This document shows, piece after piece, positions 30,606 through 39,313 of a stretch of DNA of 47,020 nt. The notes below the pieces were generated by a model. It ran no database searches, was not told where the DNA came from, and saw only the letters and a list, made by a program, of their open reading frames with translations. The stretch spans positions 132,414 through 179,433 of the forward strand of contig JAJDCO010000053.1 of assembly GCA_029260795.1 (NCBI GenBank). Direction: 5' to 3'. The position numbers and the translations under genes were made by a program. The DNA comes from Planctomycetota bacterium. Its GTDB lineage: Bacteria > Planctomycetota > OFTM77. How positions within the stretch are numbered: position 1 is the first letter of the stretch; each line of letters opens with the position of its first letter.

Positions 30606-30806
30606 ATGAGCGAACCCGAGAGCCCGCAGAAGATGCCTTTCGTCAGGGACCTCGAGTCCGGCAACTACGCCTGGTATGCCTGCGGAAAGAGCGCGACTCA
30701 GGCCTAATGTGACGGTTCGCATACCGGCAGCGAGTTCCAGCCGGTCGTGATGAAGATCGAGGAAGCGAAGAAGGTTGCGTGGTGCGGGTGCAAGAAGAGT
30801 GGTTAG
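30606..30806 (+). pseudogene. Decayed CDGSH iron-sulfur domain gene
   Basis: ATG 30606 begins MSEPESPQKMPFVRDLESGNY, then AWYACGKSATQA, then TAA (30705-30707), then in the same frame CDGSHTGSEF, a linker and AKKVAWCGCKKSG before TAG 30804-30806. This is clearly a two-repeat CDGSH (mitoNEET-like) protein. The first of the paired cysteines before the motif (C-A-C) is replaced (Y-A-C), a nonsense codon interrupts the first repeat, and the second repeat stops before its own CDGTH. The [2Fe-2S] ligands are thus incomplete in both repeats. Confidence 0.8.
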
Positions 30807-30853
30807 CCACCATTCTGCGATGGAATGCACAGTCGACTCTGAGCGAGGAACCC

Positions 30854-31108
30854 ATGCCGGACTACACTCCGTACCAAAAGGGCATCATCAAGCGCTTCTA
30901 CGAGCACCGCGACACACTGGCGCTGCAGAAGCTCTCGGAGACCGTCTCGAACCTCTACCTCGAGACGGATGCCAAGAAGATCGCGCGATCTTGGAAGAGC
31001 GTCCACACCCAGCTCGTGAACGCTGGCTGCAACAAGAAGTACGCCGAGAAGATCGTCGAGGAACGCGATCTCGAGGAGCTGGCCAAGGTCATCGGCGAGC
31101 TGACGTAA
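30854..31108 (+). CDS. Small conserved-type hypothetical protein, 84 aa
   Basis: ATG 30854 (MPDYTPYQKGIIKRFYEHRD) is preceded by GAGGAA; an upstream in-frame ATG at 30779 lies within the CDGSH relic and is rejected. The product is helical (ALQKLSETVSNLYLETDAKKIARSWKSV, then KKYAEKIVEERDLEELAKVIGEL). I recognise the opening P-x-Y-T-P-x-Q-K-x-I-I-K-R-x-Y pattern as a recurrent uncharacterised bacterial family of about 85 residues. Its function is unknown. Confidence 0.7.
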   Translation: MPDYTPYQKGIIKRFYEHRDTLALQKLSETVSNLYLETDAKKIARSWKSVHTQLVNAGCNKKYAEKIVEERDLEELAKVIGELT

Positions 31109-31411
31109 CGGCGGAGTGCGAAACAGGGAGAAGCTTCGCTTCGCGGACGCACTCCCCGTGACGAATGTCGAGGCGCCGCGGAGGTGGCGTTTTCCTCCTC
31201 CGTCAGCTCTCGGTCTCAGCGTCAGCTCCGCTTCGCCTCGTGCAGGGCACTCCGAGTCGTGAACGGCGAGAAGCTTCGCTTCGCGGACGCACTCCCCGTT
31301 TCGCCGACGAACTCGGGCGCGGCTCCGCGACGCGCCACACGAGCACGCCCGCGAGCGTGCCAGGAGAGCTGCGTGCGGTCCTGGGACTCCCAGGTCCGCA
31401 CGCTACTCGTT
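31109..31411. repeat. Intergenic repeat cluster with a 32-base perfect direct repeat
   Basis: No gene is supported here. A 32-base sequence containing AAGCTTCGCTTCGCGGACGC occurs twice, identically, at 31128-31159 and 31268-31299. Between them (31217-31236) lies CAGCGTCAGCTCCGCTTCGC, which also occurs at 14194-14213. Related pieces occur in inverted orientation at 38092-38190. The layout suggests a dispersed intergenic repeat family with two modules. Confidence 0.75.
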
Positions 31412-34360
31412 TCAACCGTCCTCGCCGTCGGAGGGTGCGGGATTCGTGATGCTGAAGCCGCGCCGATCGATGGGATCCGGCAGCACCTGGAAACGGCGCT
31501 CGAGCTCCTCCTCGTCGATCTTGAGGATCACCCAGTACTCGCCGGCCGAGGCGGTCCCGCCTCCTCGACGTCGACGGGCACCGCCGCCTCCACCGCCGCT
31601 CGTGCGCAGATCCCACGCCACCCGGTGCAGGCCTTGGCGCGCGTCGAGCTCGAAGCTCCGCACAGTCCGACCACGGGCGTCCTCGATGAACAGGGAGATC
31701 GTCTCGTCGGGGATGTCCTCGGACAGCCAGTAGCTGATGGTCATGCCGGCTGGGGCGTTCTGGCCGTAGTAGGTCCGATCGCCTGAGAACGCATCGGCAC
31801 TCCGCCTGCGCCAGAGATAGGCATCTTCGACCTCGAAGAGGTGGGCCTTTTTGGCAAGGATCTCGGAGCTCAGCTCTTGCAGCGGTCCGGCGTCGAGCAC
31901 GAAGAAACCGCGCCCGTGAGTGCCGATGACGACGTCACGATCGCGCGCATGAACGGTCAAGTCATAGACCGGAGTGCTCGGCAGATCGCCGTCGAGCTCG
32001 GTCCAATGACTGCCTCCATCGAGTGAGACGTATGCGCCGAGCTCGGTACCGAGCCAGAGCACCTTCTCGTTGCGAGGATCCTCGCGCACGACGTTGACGG
32101 GCTCGAGGGGCAAGTCACCGACGATGGAGATCCAGGTCTGGCCGCGATCGTCGCTTCGATACACGAACGGCCGGAAGTCATCTTCGCGGTAGCCGGTAAA
32201 GGCGACGTAGGCACGGTCCTTGGAGTGAGGGGAAAAGTCGACGCGGTTCACCCACCAGTTGGCGGGGACACCCGGAAAGCGACCGGCCAGGTTGGTCCAG
32301 GTGACGCCGCCGTTCTCGGAGATCTGCACGTGGCCATCGTCGGTTCCGACGAGGAGCAGATTCGGGTCGTGCTGCGACTCGGCGATCGTCGTGATCGTGC
32401 AGTGAGGAACGTTGCCCTTGATCTTCTCGGCGTTGGCCGTCGTCAGGTCCGGGCTGATGATCGGCCAGCTATCGCCGCGGTTGAACGACTTGAAAAGCCG
32501 GTTGCCGCCGAAGTAGATGATCTGCGGGTTGTGATGCGAGATCACGATCGGTGAGTTCCAGTTGAAGCGGTACGACTCACCCTCGGGAGCTCGGGGCCGA
32601 ATGCTCTTGCTCACGCCACTCGCGCGGTCGAGGCGGTAGATCGCACCGAACTGCGCTTCGCCGTAGACGGTGTTGGCGTCGACCGGATCGGCGACCGTGT
32701 AGAAGCCGTCACCGCCTCCGACACGGTACCACTCGTTGACCGAGATGCCGCGTCGATCGCGCGAGGTAGAGGGGCCACCCCACGAGCCGTTGTCTTGGGT
32801 ACCGCCATAGATGTGGTAGGGAATCTGGTTGTCGACGCTGACGGCGTAGAACTGAGCCAAAGGCATGTTGTTGTAGTGATCCCACGACTCGCCGTAGTCG
32901 TAGCTGATCGCCAGGCCACCGTCATTGCCGAGCACGAGGCGCGAGGGATGATCGGGATCGATCTCGATCGCGTGGTGGTCGACGTGCACCGAGCCCGCGA
33001 TGCGCGACCAAGTCTTGCCGCCATCCTTCGACGTCATGAGCGGCACACCGGGCACGTAGAGGCGCTCATCGTCCTGAGGATCGATGCGGATCTGGCCATA
33101 GTAGTAGGCGGGCGTGCCGCCGATCGAAGACTCGGTGCGGCTCTCCCAGGTGCCTCCGCCGTCGTCGCTGCGGTAGATCTGCCCGCCGACCTGACGCCCG
33201 CCGCCGCGTCGCTGCTGAGGAGCCGATTCGCCGAGCACCATTCGGGCGCCCTTGGACTCGGAGCCGCGACGGAAGGCGATGTTGAGCGTCTGCCCGATCT
33301 TCTCCTCGTCGATGGCCTTCAGCAGTGTCCACACGCTGCTGATCTGCACGCCGTCGACCTCGAGCAGGATGTCGCCGACCTCGAGACCGGCACGTGAGGC
33401 GTTGCTGTCTGGACGAACGGTCGTGATCTCGAAACCGTCGTCATTGAACTCGCCCCAGAATCCCAGACGAGGCTGGTCTCCGCCGCGCTCTTCAGCGGCT
33501 CGCTCGTTCTGATTCGAGACCGTGGCATACATGCGGCCCGGCGTCTGAGCCGAGATCGCGACACCGATGCGACCGATCTCGCCGGTCGGCAGACCGCCGG
33601 CGAGCTTCTCCCAGGTCTGGCCGCCATCGAGCGAGCGATGAAGGCCACTGCCCGGCCCAGCGCCATCGAAGTTCCAGGCGCGGCGCCGACGCTCGTAGGA
33701 CGCGGCGAGGATCGTATCCGGAGAGTTGGGGTCGAGGGCGACATCGCTCACTCCGACCTCCGCTCCGAGGGACAGCACGTGCTTCCACGTCTTCCCACCG
33801 TCCGACGTCTTGAAGAGCCCGCGCTCCTCATTGGACGTGTAGAGATGTCCGAGCGCCGCCACGTAGACCGTGTCGGAATCGCGCGGATCGATCACGATGC
33901 GACCGATGTGGTGGCTGTCCGGGAGTCCGAGGTGCTCGAAGGTCTTGCCTCCGTCGGTCGACTTGTAGACACCGTCGCCCCAGTACGAGCTGCGTTGGTT
34001 GTTAGCTTCGCCGGTGCCGATCCAGATCACGTCCGGATTCTTCGGATCGAGGACGATGTCGCCGATGGAGATCGTCGCCTGGTCGTCGAAGAGGATCTCC
34101 CAGCTCGTCCCGTTGTTTCGAGTCCGCAGTAGGCCACCGGACGCCGAAGCGGCATAGATCGTGTGGGGCTGACCGGGAACGAGGGCGATGTCGGTGATTC
34201 GTCCCCCAAACGTCGTGGGGCCGATGGAGCGCCAGCGAAACGCGTCGGCGAGGTCCTTCTCGAGAGGTTGGGCCAGGCCCGATACGGCCATCCAACCTAC
34301 GACGATCCCGGCCAGGACGAACGTCCATCGGTGCCGGGGAGCTAGCATCTTCTCGCGCAT
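31412..34360 (-). CDS. Large exported sortilin/BNR-type beta-propeller with embedded PDZ domain
   Basis: The 982-residue protein begins with an N-terminal signal (MREKMLAPRHRWTFVLAGIVVGWMAV); ATG 34348 is an alternative start. BNR/Asp-box motifs S-x-D-G-G-x-T-W recur (STDGGKTF, TSDGGKTW, SLDGGQTW, SDDGGGTW, SKDGGKTW, SLDGGSHW), giving two VPS10/sortilin-like propellers. At about residues 298-378 a PDZ domain is inserted (FWGEFNDDGFEITTVRPDSNA, ASRAGLEVGDILLEVDGVQIS). A glycine/arginine-rich linker (GGGGGGARRRRGGG) lies near the C-terminus inside a FlgD-like segment. Annotation pipelines often call such proteins 'glycosyl hydrolase', but no glycosidase residues are visible. It may bind or process peptides outside the cell. 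Confidence 0.88.
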   Translation of the reverse strand: MREKMLAPRHRWTFVLAGIVVGWMAVSGLAQPLEKDLADAFRWRSIGPTTFGGRITDIALVPGQPHTIYAASASGGLLRTRNNGTSWEILFDDQATISIGDIVLDPKNPDVIWIGTGEANNQRSSYWGDGVYKSTDGGKTFEHLGLPDSHHIGRIVIDPRDSDTVYVAALGHLYTSNEERGLFKTSDGGKTWKHVLSLGAEVGVSDVALDPNSPDTILAASYERRRRAWNFDGAGPGSGLHRSLDGGQTWEKLAGGLPTGEIGRIGVAISAQTPGRMYATVSNQNERAAEERGGDQPRLGFWGEFNDDGFEITTVRPDSNASRAGLEVGDILLEVDGVQISSVWTLLKAIDEEKIGQTLNIAFRRGSESKGARMVLGESAPQQRRGGGRQVGGQIYRSDDGGGTWESRTESSIGGTPAYYYGQIRIDPQDDERLYVPGVPLMTSKDGGKTWSRIAGSVHVDHHAIEIDPDHPSRLVLGNDGGLAISYDYGESWDHYNNMPLAQFYAVSVDNQIPYHIYGGTQDNGSWGGPSTSRDRRGISVNEWYRVGGGDGFYTVADPVDANTVYGEAQFGAIYRLDRASGVSKSIRPRAPEGESYRFNWNSPIVISHHNPQIIYFGGNRLFKSFNRGDSWPIISPDLTTANAEKIKGNVPHCTITTIAESQHDPNLLLVGTDDGHVQISENGGVTWTNLAGRFPGVPANWWVNRVDFSPHSKDRAYVAFTGYREDDFRPFVYRSDDRGQTWISIVGDLPLEPVNVVREDPRNEKVLWLGTELGAYVSLDGGSHWTELDGDLPSTPVYDLTVHARDRDVVIGTHGRGFFVLDAGPLQELSSEILAKKAHLFEVEDAYLWRRRSADAFSGDRTYYGQNAPAGMTISYWLSEDIPDETISLFIEDARGRTVRSFELDARQGLHRVAWDLRTSGGGGGGARRRRGGGTASAGEYWVILKIDEEELERRFQVLPDPIDRRGFSITNPAPSDGEDG

Positions 34361-34473
34361 GATCCTCCTACCTCGTCAAAGCGTTTCCTCGCCGCCCGCC
34401 GCATGTTACGTGACGAGAGGGAGTTTCGCCAACCACCCCGCTTCGGGATCTGCCATCGGCAGAGTCCGGCCCC

Positions 34474-34875
34474 TCAGGAGTCCTCCGCGAGGGGCTCCGA
34501 GAGTGACAGCATCCAAGATCCGGTCACGGCCGTCAGCACCGTGAGCCCCAGAACCGTAAAGGCGACGACCTTGTGCACTCGCCTGCGCTCGATGTTCCGA
34601 ATCGTGAGGATTCCGGTGGCGATCGGGGCGAGGTAGGCGACGACCGTGATCTTCGCGCACCAGAGATGAACCGGGTAGATCCAGCCACTCGCTTCGAGGT
34701 CATAGAGCTCGCCCAGCTTCTCGGCCCAATAGACCGTGACCGCGAGCGCCGCGACGGCACCGGCCACGAGAGCGTAGTGGGTCTTTCGGCGAGCCTGGAA
34801 GCCCGTGAGAGCGACACCGCCGAGCAAGCCGAGGGTCACGATCAGGAAAACGATGAATCCAACGGCCGGGGTCAC
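34474..34875 (-). CDS. Four-helix membrane protein
   Basis: The 133-residue protein has four hydrophobic helices (VGFIVFLIVTLGLLGGVALTGF, YALVAGAVAALAVTVYWA, VHLWCAKITVVAYLAPIATGIL, HKVVAFTVLGLTVLTAVTGSWML) with a histidine in the third helix and another at the start of the fourth (HKVVA). Histidines at helix ends and the general size are like DUF420 or small cytochrome-oxidase-linked proteins, but I cannot confirm that. It is transcribed toward the propeller gene, 113 bases before it. Confidence 0.65.
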   Translation of the reverse strand: MTPAVGFIVFLIVTLGLLGGVALTGFQARRKTHYALVAGAVAALAVTVYWAEKLGELYDLEASGWIYPVHLWCAKITVVAYLAPIATGILTIRNIERRRVHKVVAFTVLGLTVLTAVTGSWMLSLSEPLAEDS

Positions 34876-35100
34876 ACCGGTCTCCTGACAGGTCCGCTAC
34901 GAATGTGCTGCCGCGCTCGGCCGGGCCGCGATCTTAACCCTGAGCCGGGCTTGACTCAATGCGGGGGGCTCCTCAGGGCGCCGTCCTCCCCAAGTACTGT
35001 CGGCCGAGCATGCGACCGCCAGGTCGCTTCTTCCCTCGCGTGCCCCCGGCCGATAAGCTAAGGGGCTCGAAAACGAACTCTCGACCCCCCGGACACCTCG

Positions 35101-36900
35101 ATGGAAAACATTCGTAACTTCTGCATCGTCGCGCATATCGATCACGGTAAGTCGACACTGGCCGATCGCCTGATCGAGGCCTGCGGCGCCGTGACACAGC
35201 GCGAGATGAAGGATCAGATCCTCGACTCGATGGACATCGAGCGCGAGCGCGGCATCACGATCAAGAGCAACACCGTCACGCTTCAGTACAAGGCGTTGGA
35301 CGGCCAGGAGTATCAGCTCAACTTGATCGACACGCCGGGGCACGTCGACTTCTCGCACGAGGTGCGACGCTCGCTGATGGCGTGTGAAGGCGCGATCCTC
35401 ATCGTCGATGCCTCCCAGGGCGTCGAGGCGCAGACCGTGGCCAATCTCTACCTCGCCCTGGAGAACGACCTCGACATCCTCACGGTCGTCAACAAGATCG
35501 ACCTTCCGGCGGCCGATGTCGAGCGCGTCCAAGAGGAGATCGATTCGGAGCTGGGCCTCGACCCGTTCGAGATCGTGCCCTGCTCGGCGAAGAAGGGGAT
35601 CGGCATCGTCGACGTTCTCGAGGGGGTGGTGAAGAAGCTCTCGGGTCCGACGACGAACGAAGGCGCACCGATGCGCGCCTTGATCTTTGATGCTCAGTAC
35701 GACTCGTACCGCGGCGTCGTCCTGTTGGTGCGGGTCTTCGACGGCGAGCTGAAGCCGAAGCAGTCGATCGAGCTGATGCACTCCGACAAGGTCTACGACA
35801 TCGAGGAGGTCGGTCTGCTCAAGCTCAAGCGCGAGAAGATGGATCGCCTGGGACCGGGCTCGGTCGGCTACGTGATCGCCGGCATCAAGACGATCCGCGA
35901 CATCGAGATCGGGGATACGATCACCGACGCCGAGCATCCTGCCCCCGAGCCGCTGCCGGGCTACCAGCCGGCCAAGCCCGTGGTCTTCTCGTCGATCTAC
36001 CCGATGTCGAGCAACGAGTACGAGGACCTCACGCGCGCCATGGAGAAGCTGGCGCTCAACGACGCCTCGCTCACCTACGAGAAGGACTCCTCGGTCGCGC
36101 TCGGCTTCGGGTTCCGCTGCGGGTTCTTGGGCCTTCTGCACCTCGACGTCGTGCAGGAGCGCCTTCAGCGTGAGTACGACATGTCGCTGATCCTGTCGGC
36201 GCCCTCGGTGCTCTATCACGTCTTTCTGCACGACGGCGAGAAGGTCGACGTCGACAACCCGGCCTACTTCCCGGACCCGTCTTCGATCGCGCGCGTCGCG
36301 GAGCCGTTCATCAAGGCGCAGATCATCATCCCCGAGGAGTACGTGGGACCGGTGATGGAGCTGTGTCGCGAGAACCGCGCCGACGAGACGGACTTCCACT
36401 ACCTCTCTCCGGGCCGCGTCGAGATTCGCAGCCAGATGCCGCTAGCCGAGGTTCTGTTCGACTTCTACGACCGCCTCAAGGGTCTCACTCGCGGCTATGG
36501 CTCCTTCGACTACGATCTCATCGACTATCGCCATACCGACATCGTCAAGGTCGACATCCTGGTCAACCACGAGCCGGTCGATGCGCTCTCGCAGCTCATC
36601 CATCGCGACAAGGCCCGCAATCGGGCGCTGCGATACTGTGAGAAGCTGTCCGAGACCATCCCGCGCCAGCAGTTCAAGATCCCGATCCAGGGAGCCATCG
36701 GCGGCACGATCATCGCCCGTAAGACCATCGGCGCCTTCCGCAAGGACGTCACCGCCAAGTGCTACGGTGGCGACGTCTCGCGAAAGCGCAAGCTGCTCGA
36801 GAAACAGAAGAAGGGTAAGGCGAAGATGAAGATCGTCGGCTCGGTCGAGATCCCCCAAGAAGCTTTCGTGGCTGTGCTGCGCAGCGACAAGCAGGAGTGA
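35101..36900 (+). CDS. lepA: Elongation factor 4 (LepA) translational GTPase
   Basis: The 599-residue protein opens MENIRNFCIVAHIDHGKSTL, with G1 A-H-I-D-H-G-K-S-T (11-19), G2/G3 RGITIK and DTPGHVDFS, and G4 NKID. The LepA-specific C-terminal domain is present (VGYVIAGIKTI, LGFGFRCGFLGLLHLDV, AIGGTIIARKTIGAFRKDVTAKCYGGD and the RKRKLLEKQKKGKAKMK end). EF4 binds ribosomes and influences translocation and initiation under stress. The length is standard. Its stop overlaps the start of hemW by four bases (GTGA), the familiar lepA-hemW arrangement. Confidence 0.98.
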   Translation: MENIRNFCIVAHIDHGKSTLADRLIEACGAVTQREMKDQILDSMDIERERGITIKSNTVTLQYKALDGQEYQLNLIDTPGHVDFSHEVRRSLMACEGAILIVDASQGVEAQTVANLYLALENDLDILTVVNKIDLPAADVERVQEEIDSELGLDPFEIVPCSAKKGIGIVDVLEGVVKKLSGPTTNEGAPMRALIFDAQYDSYRGVVLLVRVFDGELKPKQSIELMHSDKVYDIEEVGLLKLKREKMDRLGPGSVGYVIAGIKTIRDIEIGDTITDAEHPAPEPLPGYQPAKPVVFSSIYPMSSNEYEDLTRAMEKLALNDASLTYEKDSSVALGFGFRCGFLGLLHLDVVQERLQREYDMSLILSAPSVLYHVFLHDGEKVDVDNPAYFPDPSSIARVAEPFIKAQIIIPEEYVGPVMELCRENRADETDFHYLSPGRVEIRSQMPLAEVLFDFYDRLKGLTRGYGSFDYDLIDYRHTDIVKVDILVNHEPVDALSQLIHRDKARNRALRYCEKLSETIPRQQFKIPIQGAIGGTIIARKTIGAFRKDVTAKCYGGDVSRKRKLLEKQKKGKAKMKIVGSVEIPQEAFVAVLRSDKQE

Positions 36901-38042
36901 GGCCCGGACTCTATCTGCACGTTCCCTTCTGCTCGGCGATCTGTCCCTACTGCGACTTCGCGGTCACGACGGGCCGGCGAGAGAAGCGGCGGAGCTTTGC
37001 CGAGACCCTCGCCGCCGAGCTGCGATTGTGGGGTGAGAGCGCGGCGCGCTTCGGCGGTGCATTCGACACGATCTATTTCGGGGGCGGTACGCCTTCAGCG
37101 CTGGAGATCGAGGGTCTGAAGTCCGTGGTCGATGCGGCCCGACAGGCGCTGCCGATCGCGGGCGACGCTTGGATCTCGCTCGAGGTGAACCCCGAGGACG
37201 TTTCGATCGAGACCACGAAGGCTTGGCGCGGGCTGGGTGTACGGACGGTCAGCCTCGGCCTGCAATCGTTCGAGGATTCCGAGCTGAAGTTCCTGGGGCG
37301 GCGCCATCGCCGCGACGAGGCCGAGCAGGCCATCCTCCGGGCGCGCGATGCGGGCTTCGATATCGTGTCGGTCGATCTGATCTTCGGATTGCCGGGGCAA
37401 TCGCTGGAGTCCTGGACGGCGAACCTGCGGCGCGCGGTCGAGCTGGGTGTAGATCACGTCTCTTGTTACCAGCTCACCGTGCACGAGGGCACTGCCTTCG
37501 CCCGATTCCAGAAGGCCGGTCGCCTCGTCCAGATGCCGGACGGCGAGCAGGGCGAGCTGTTCGTGGCCACGCGGGGCGTGCTCGAGGACGCGGGCTTCGT
37601 GGGCTACGAGGTCTCCAATTTCGCTCGAACGGATGGGCATCGCTCGCGACACAACGAGAAGTACTGGCGCCATGTGCCATACCTGGGCGTCGGGCCCTCG
37701 GCGCACTCCTTCGACGGTCGGCATCGCTGGTGGAACGAGCGAGAGCTCACGGAGTGGACCCACCGCGTCGAGCGAGGCGAGCGACCGATCGCGGGTGACG
37801 AGACGCTGAGCGGTGCTGAGCTCGCTCTGGAGGCCGTGATGCTCCAGCTTCGGACGTCGGAAGGGCTGGATCTGACCGATCTGCAGCGGCGGACGGGCAT
37901 CGACGTCGTGAAGAAGAACCAAGCGCTGATCGAGCGCTATCGCGCTGCAGGGATGGCTCAGCTCGACGCCGACCGGCTCATCCTGACACCGCGAGGACTT
38001 GCGATCACGGATGCGATCGCCCGCGCGTTGGTCCTGGACTGA
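36897..38042 (+). CDS. hemW: HemW-type radical SAM protein (heme chaperone)
   Basis: Begins with GTG overlapping the lepA stop. The radical SAM motif is C12-x3-C16-x2-C19 in HVPFCSAICPYCDF, the hallmark of the HemN/HemW group. GGGTPSAL, NPEDVSIETTKAW and SLGLQSFEDSELKFLGRRH are typical HemW segments. It is 381 aa, shorter than the oxygen-independent coproporphyrinogen oxidase HemN, and lacks HemN's fourth cysteine context (C-P-Y-C-D-F followed by V/A rather than C). HemW proteins bind heme and are thought to insert it into client proteins. Confidence 0.93.
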   Translation: MRPGLYLHVPFCSAICPYCDFAVTTGRREKRRSFAETLAAELRLWGESAARFGGAFDTIYFGGGTPSALEIEGLKSVVDAARQALPIAGDAWISLEVNPEDVSIETTKAWRGLGVRTVSLGLQSFEDSELKFLGRRHRRDEAEQAILRARDAGFDIVSVDLIFGLPGQSLESWTANLRRAVELGVDHVSCYQLTVHEGTAFARFQKAGRLVQMPDGEQGELFVATRGVLEDAGFVGYEVSNFARTDGHRSRHNEKYWRHVPYLGVGPSAHSFDGRHRWWNERELTEWTHRVERGERPIAGDETLSGAELALEAVMLQLRTSEGLDLTDLQRRTGIDVVKKNQALIERYRAAGMAQLDADRLILTPRGLAITDAIARALVLD

Positions 38043-38290
38043 GGGTAACCACGGAGAACGCTGAGCCGCACCCAAGACCCACGACTCGACCGGAGTGCGT
38101 CCGCGGAGCTGCCAGTCGAGGACTCACGCCTCCACGGTTTTCCACCGGGCAGCGGAGCTGACGCCGAATGTTCTCGGAGCTGACGCCGAGGCTCACTCTC
38201 CGCACACGGCTTGCGCGATCTGTTATACAGGTGGCCGGTGCCCCGGGGACGGGCGCTGACCTCCGTCTTCGTTTACGAAAGGAGTCCCGG
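38043..38290. repeat. Intergenic region with inverted copies of the dispersed repeat
   Basis: Three pieces match the repeats at 14.2 and 31.2 kb in reverse orientation: GGAGTGCGTCCGCGGAGCT (38092-38110), AGCGGAGCTGACGCC (38151-38165) and CGGAGCTGACGCCGAG (38175-38190). No gene is seen in this 248-base gap. An AAGGAGT ribosome-binding site for the DUF493 gene sits at its right end. Confidence 0.65.
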
Positions 38291-38551
38291 ATGGAGCTCG
38301 ACTCCCAGAAGCTCGAAATCGAATACCCGTGCGAATGGTCCTACACCGTCATCGGCAAGGATCAGGAGCGTCTTCAGCTCGCCGTGGCGATTGCGGTCGG
38401 GGGAGAGGAGCACGACCTCGAGCTCTCCCACCGCAGCTCGAAGGGGCAGTACGTCTCATTGAAGCTGCGCATGCAGGTTCGGGACGAATCCCATCGTCGC
38501 GAGCTGTTCCAGCGGCTCGGCGATCACGAGGACGTGCGTTTCGTCCTCTGA
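38291..38551 (+). CDS. DUF493 (YbeD-like) protein
   Basis: ATG 38291 follows AAGGAGT at ideal spacing. The 86-residue protein has the DUF493 ferredoxin-like fold: LEIEYPCEWSYTVIGKDQERL, a charged middle section, KGQYVSLKLRMQVRDESHRRELFQRLGDHEDVRFVL. The final K-Y-x-S-x-x-x-x-x-x-V-x-x-x-x-x-x-x-x-x-x-L-x-x-x-x-V-x-x-V-L layout is diagnostic. YbeD family members have suggested regulatory roles, mostly unproven. It faces a minus-strand lipoprotein gene. Confidence 0.85.
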   Translation: MELDSQKLEIEYPCEWSYTVIGKDQERLQLAVAIAVGGEEHDLELSHRSSKGQYVSLKLRMQVRDESHRRELFQRLGDHEDVRFVL

Positions 38552-38558
38552 GGCCGAG

Positions 38559-38930
38559 CTAGAAGATCTGCACGCGCTGCTCTTCTTGCTGTCCGGTGCT
38601 CGTCTTCACTTTGACTTGCAGCCACAGCTCATGGGTGGCTGGTGAGAGCTGGACATCGTGGTAGCGGGAGACCGTCGCGCGGGTGCCGCCGAGGCCGGTC
38701 ATCCTTCGGTAAGCGACCGTCTGCTCGAAGGACTCGGAGGTCGCGAAGTTCAGCGACAGCTCCGAGAGGTCGCCAGGAACTTCGGGGCGCAGTCGGACCT
38801 CGACGAGTTCGACGCTCTCGGGTCCCGCGTCTTCGATCGTCAGCTCGACCAGCTCGAACGTCTTTGTCTCGACGATGCCCTGACAGCTCATGAGGGCGAC
38901 CATGGTCGCGGCGATCCAGACAGCTCGCAT
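38559..38930 (-). CDS. Small lipoprotein
   Basis: ATG 38930 has GAGGGGAG seven bases upstream and starts MRAVWIAATMVALMSCQGIVE, in which V-A-L-M-S-C is a lipobox, so the mature protein should be anchored at the cysteine. The remaining about 105 residues are strand-rich (KTFELVELTIEDAGPESVELVEVRL, YRRMTGLGGTRATVSRYHDVQLS, HELWLQVKVKTSTGQQEEQRVQIF), suggesting a small beta domain. The frame is open upstream into an ankyrin-like segment, but the strong ribosome-binding site and lipobox argue for a separate gene here. Confidence 0.65.
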   Translation of the reverse strand: MRAVWIAATMVALMSCQGIVETKTFELVELTIEDAGPESVELVEVRLRPEVPGDLSELSLNFATSESFEQTVAYRRMTGLGGTRATVSRYHDVQLSPATHELWLQVKVKTSTGQQEEQRVQIF

Positions 38931-39272
38931 GTCGATGCTCCCCTCGAGTCTCACGGATGGGTCCTTGCTCGTCTGGACGAGTTTAGAGCTCTCGCTGCGT
39001 GTGTCCAGCCCGTGGAATCCGCGCGTACGGTAGGCATGGACATCGGCGCCGAGCTCGACGAGCAGGCGCGCGCAACCCGACTGGCCCAGGCGGCAGGCCA
39101 GATGGAGCAAGGTATCACGACCCGGTCCACGGACTCTCCAGGCGTCGGTGCTCAGCATTGTTCGCAGGGCCGTGACGTCCCCGGACTCGATGCACGAACG
39201 CAAGCTTGACCAGTCGTCGGGTCGGGCGACGGCCGGGAGGAGCAAGACGAGGATCAGGGCGGAGAGACGCAC
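38931..39272 (-). pseudogene. Truncated ankyrin-repeat protein running in frame into the lipoprotein
   Basis: From ATG 39272 the product starts with a signal peptide (MRLSALILVLLLPAVARPDD) and about one and a half ankyrin repeats (LRSCIESGDVTALRTML, RDTLLHLACRLGQSGCARLLVELGADVHA). After residue 85 the sequence (RGFHGLDTRSESSKLVQTSKDPS) no longer looks like an ankyrin repeat. No stop separates it from the lipoprotein at 38930, so a fused 237-aa precursor is formally possible. A truncated relic with an open frame by chance is more likely. Confidence 0.45.
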
Positions 39273-39313
39273 GGACCGAAAACCTGGAGCCTGCCAGCCT
39301 CGCCAGTGAGATC

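Noticed and set aside
30705..30707. Programmed recoding of the TAA in the CDGSH gene
   Set aside because: TAA is not a known recoding stop for Sec or Pyl, and other ligands of the protein are also lost, so decay is simpler.
31412..34360. Glycosyl hydrolase annotation for the propeller protein
   Set aside because: The sequence shows BNR/Asp-box repeats and a PDZ insert, but no catalytic carboxylate pattern of a glycosidase family could be identified.
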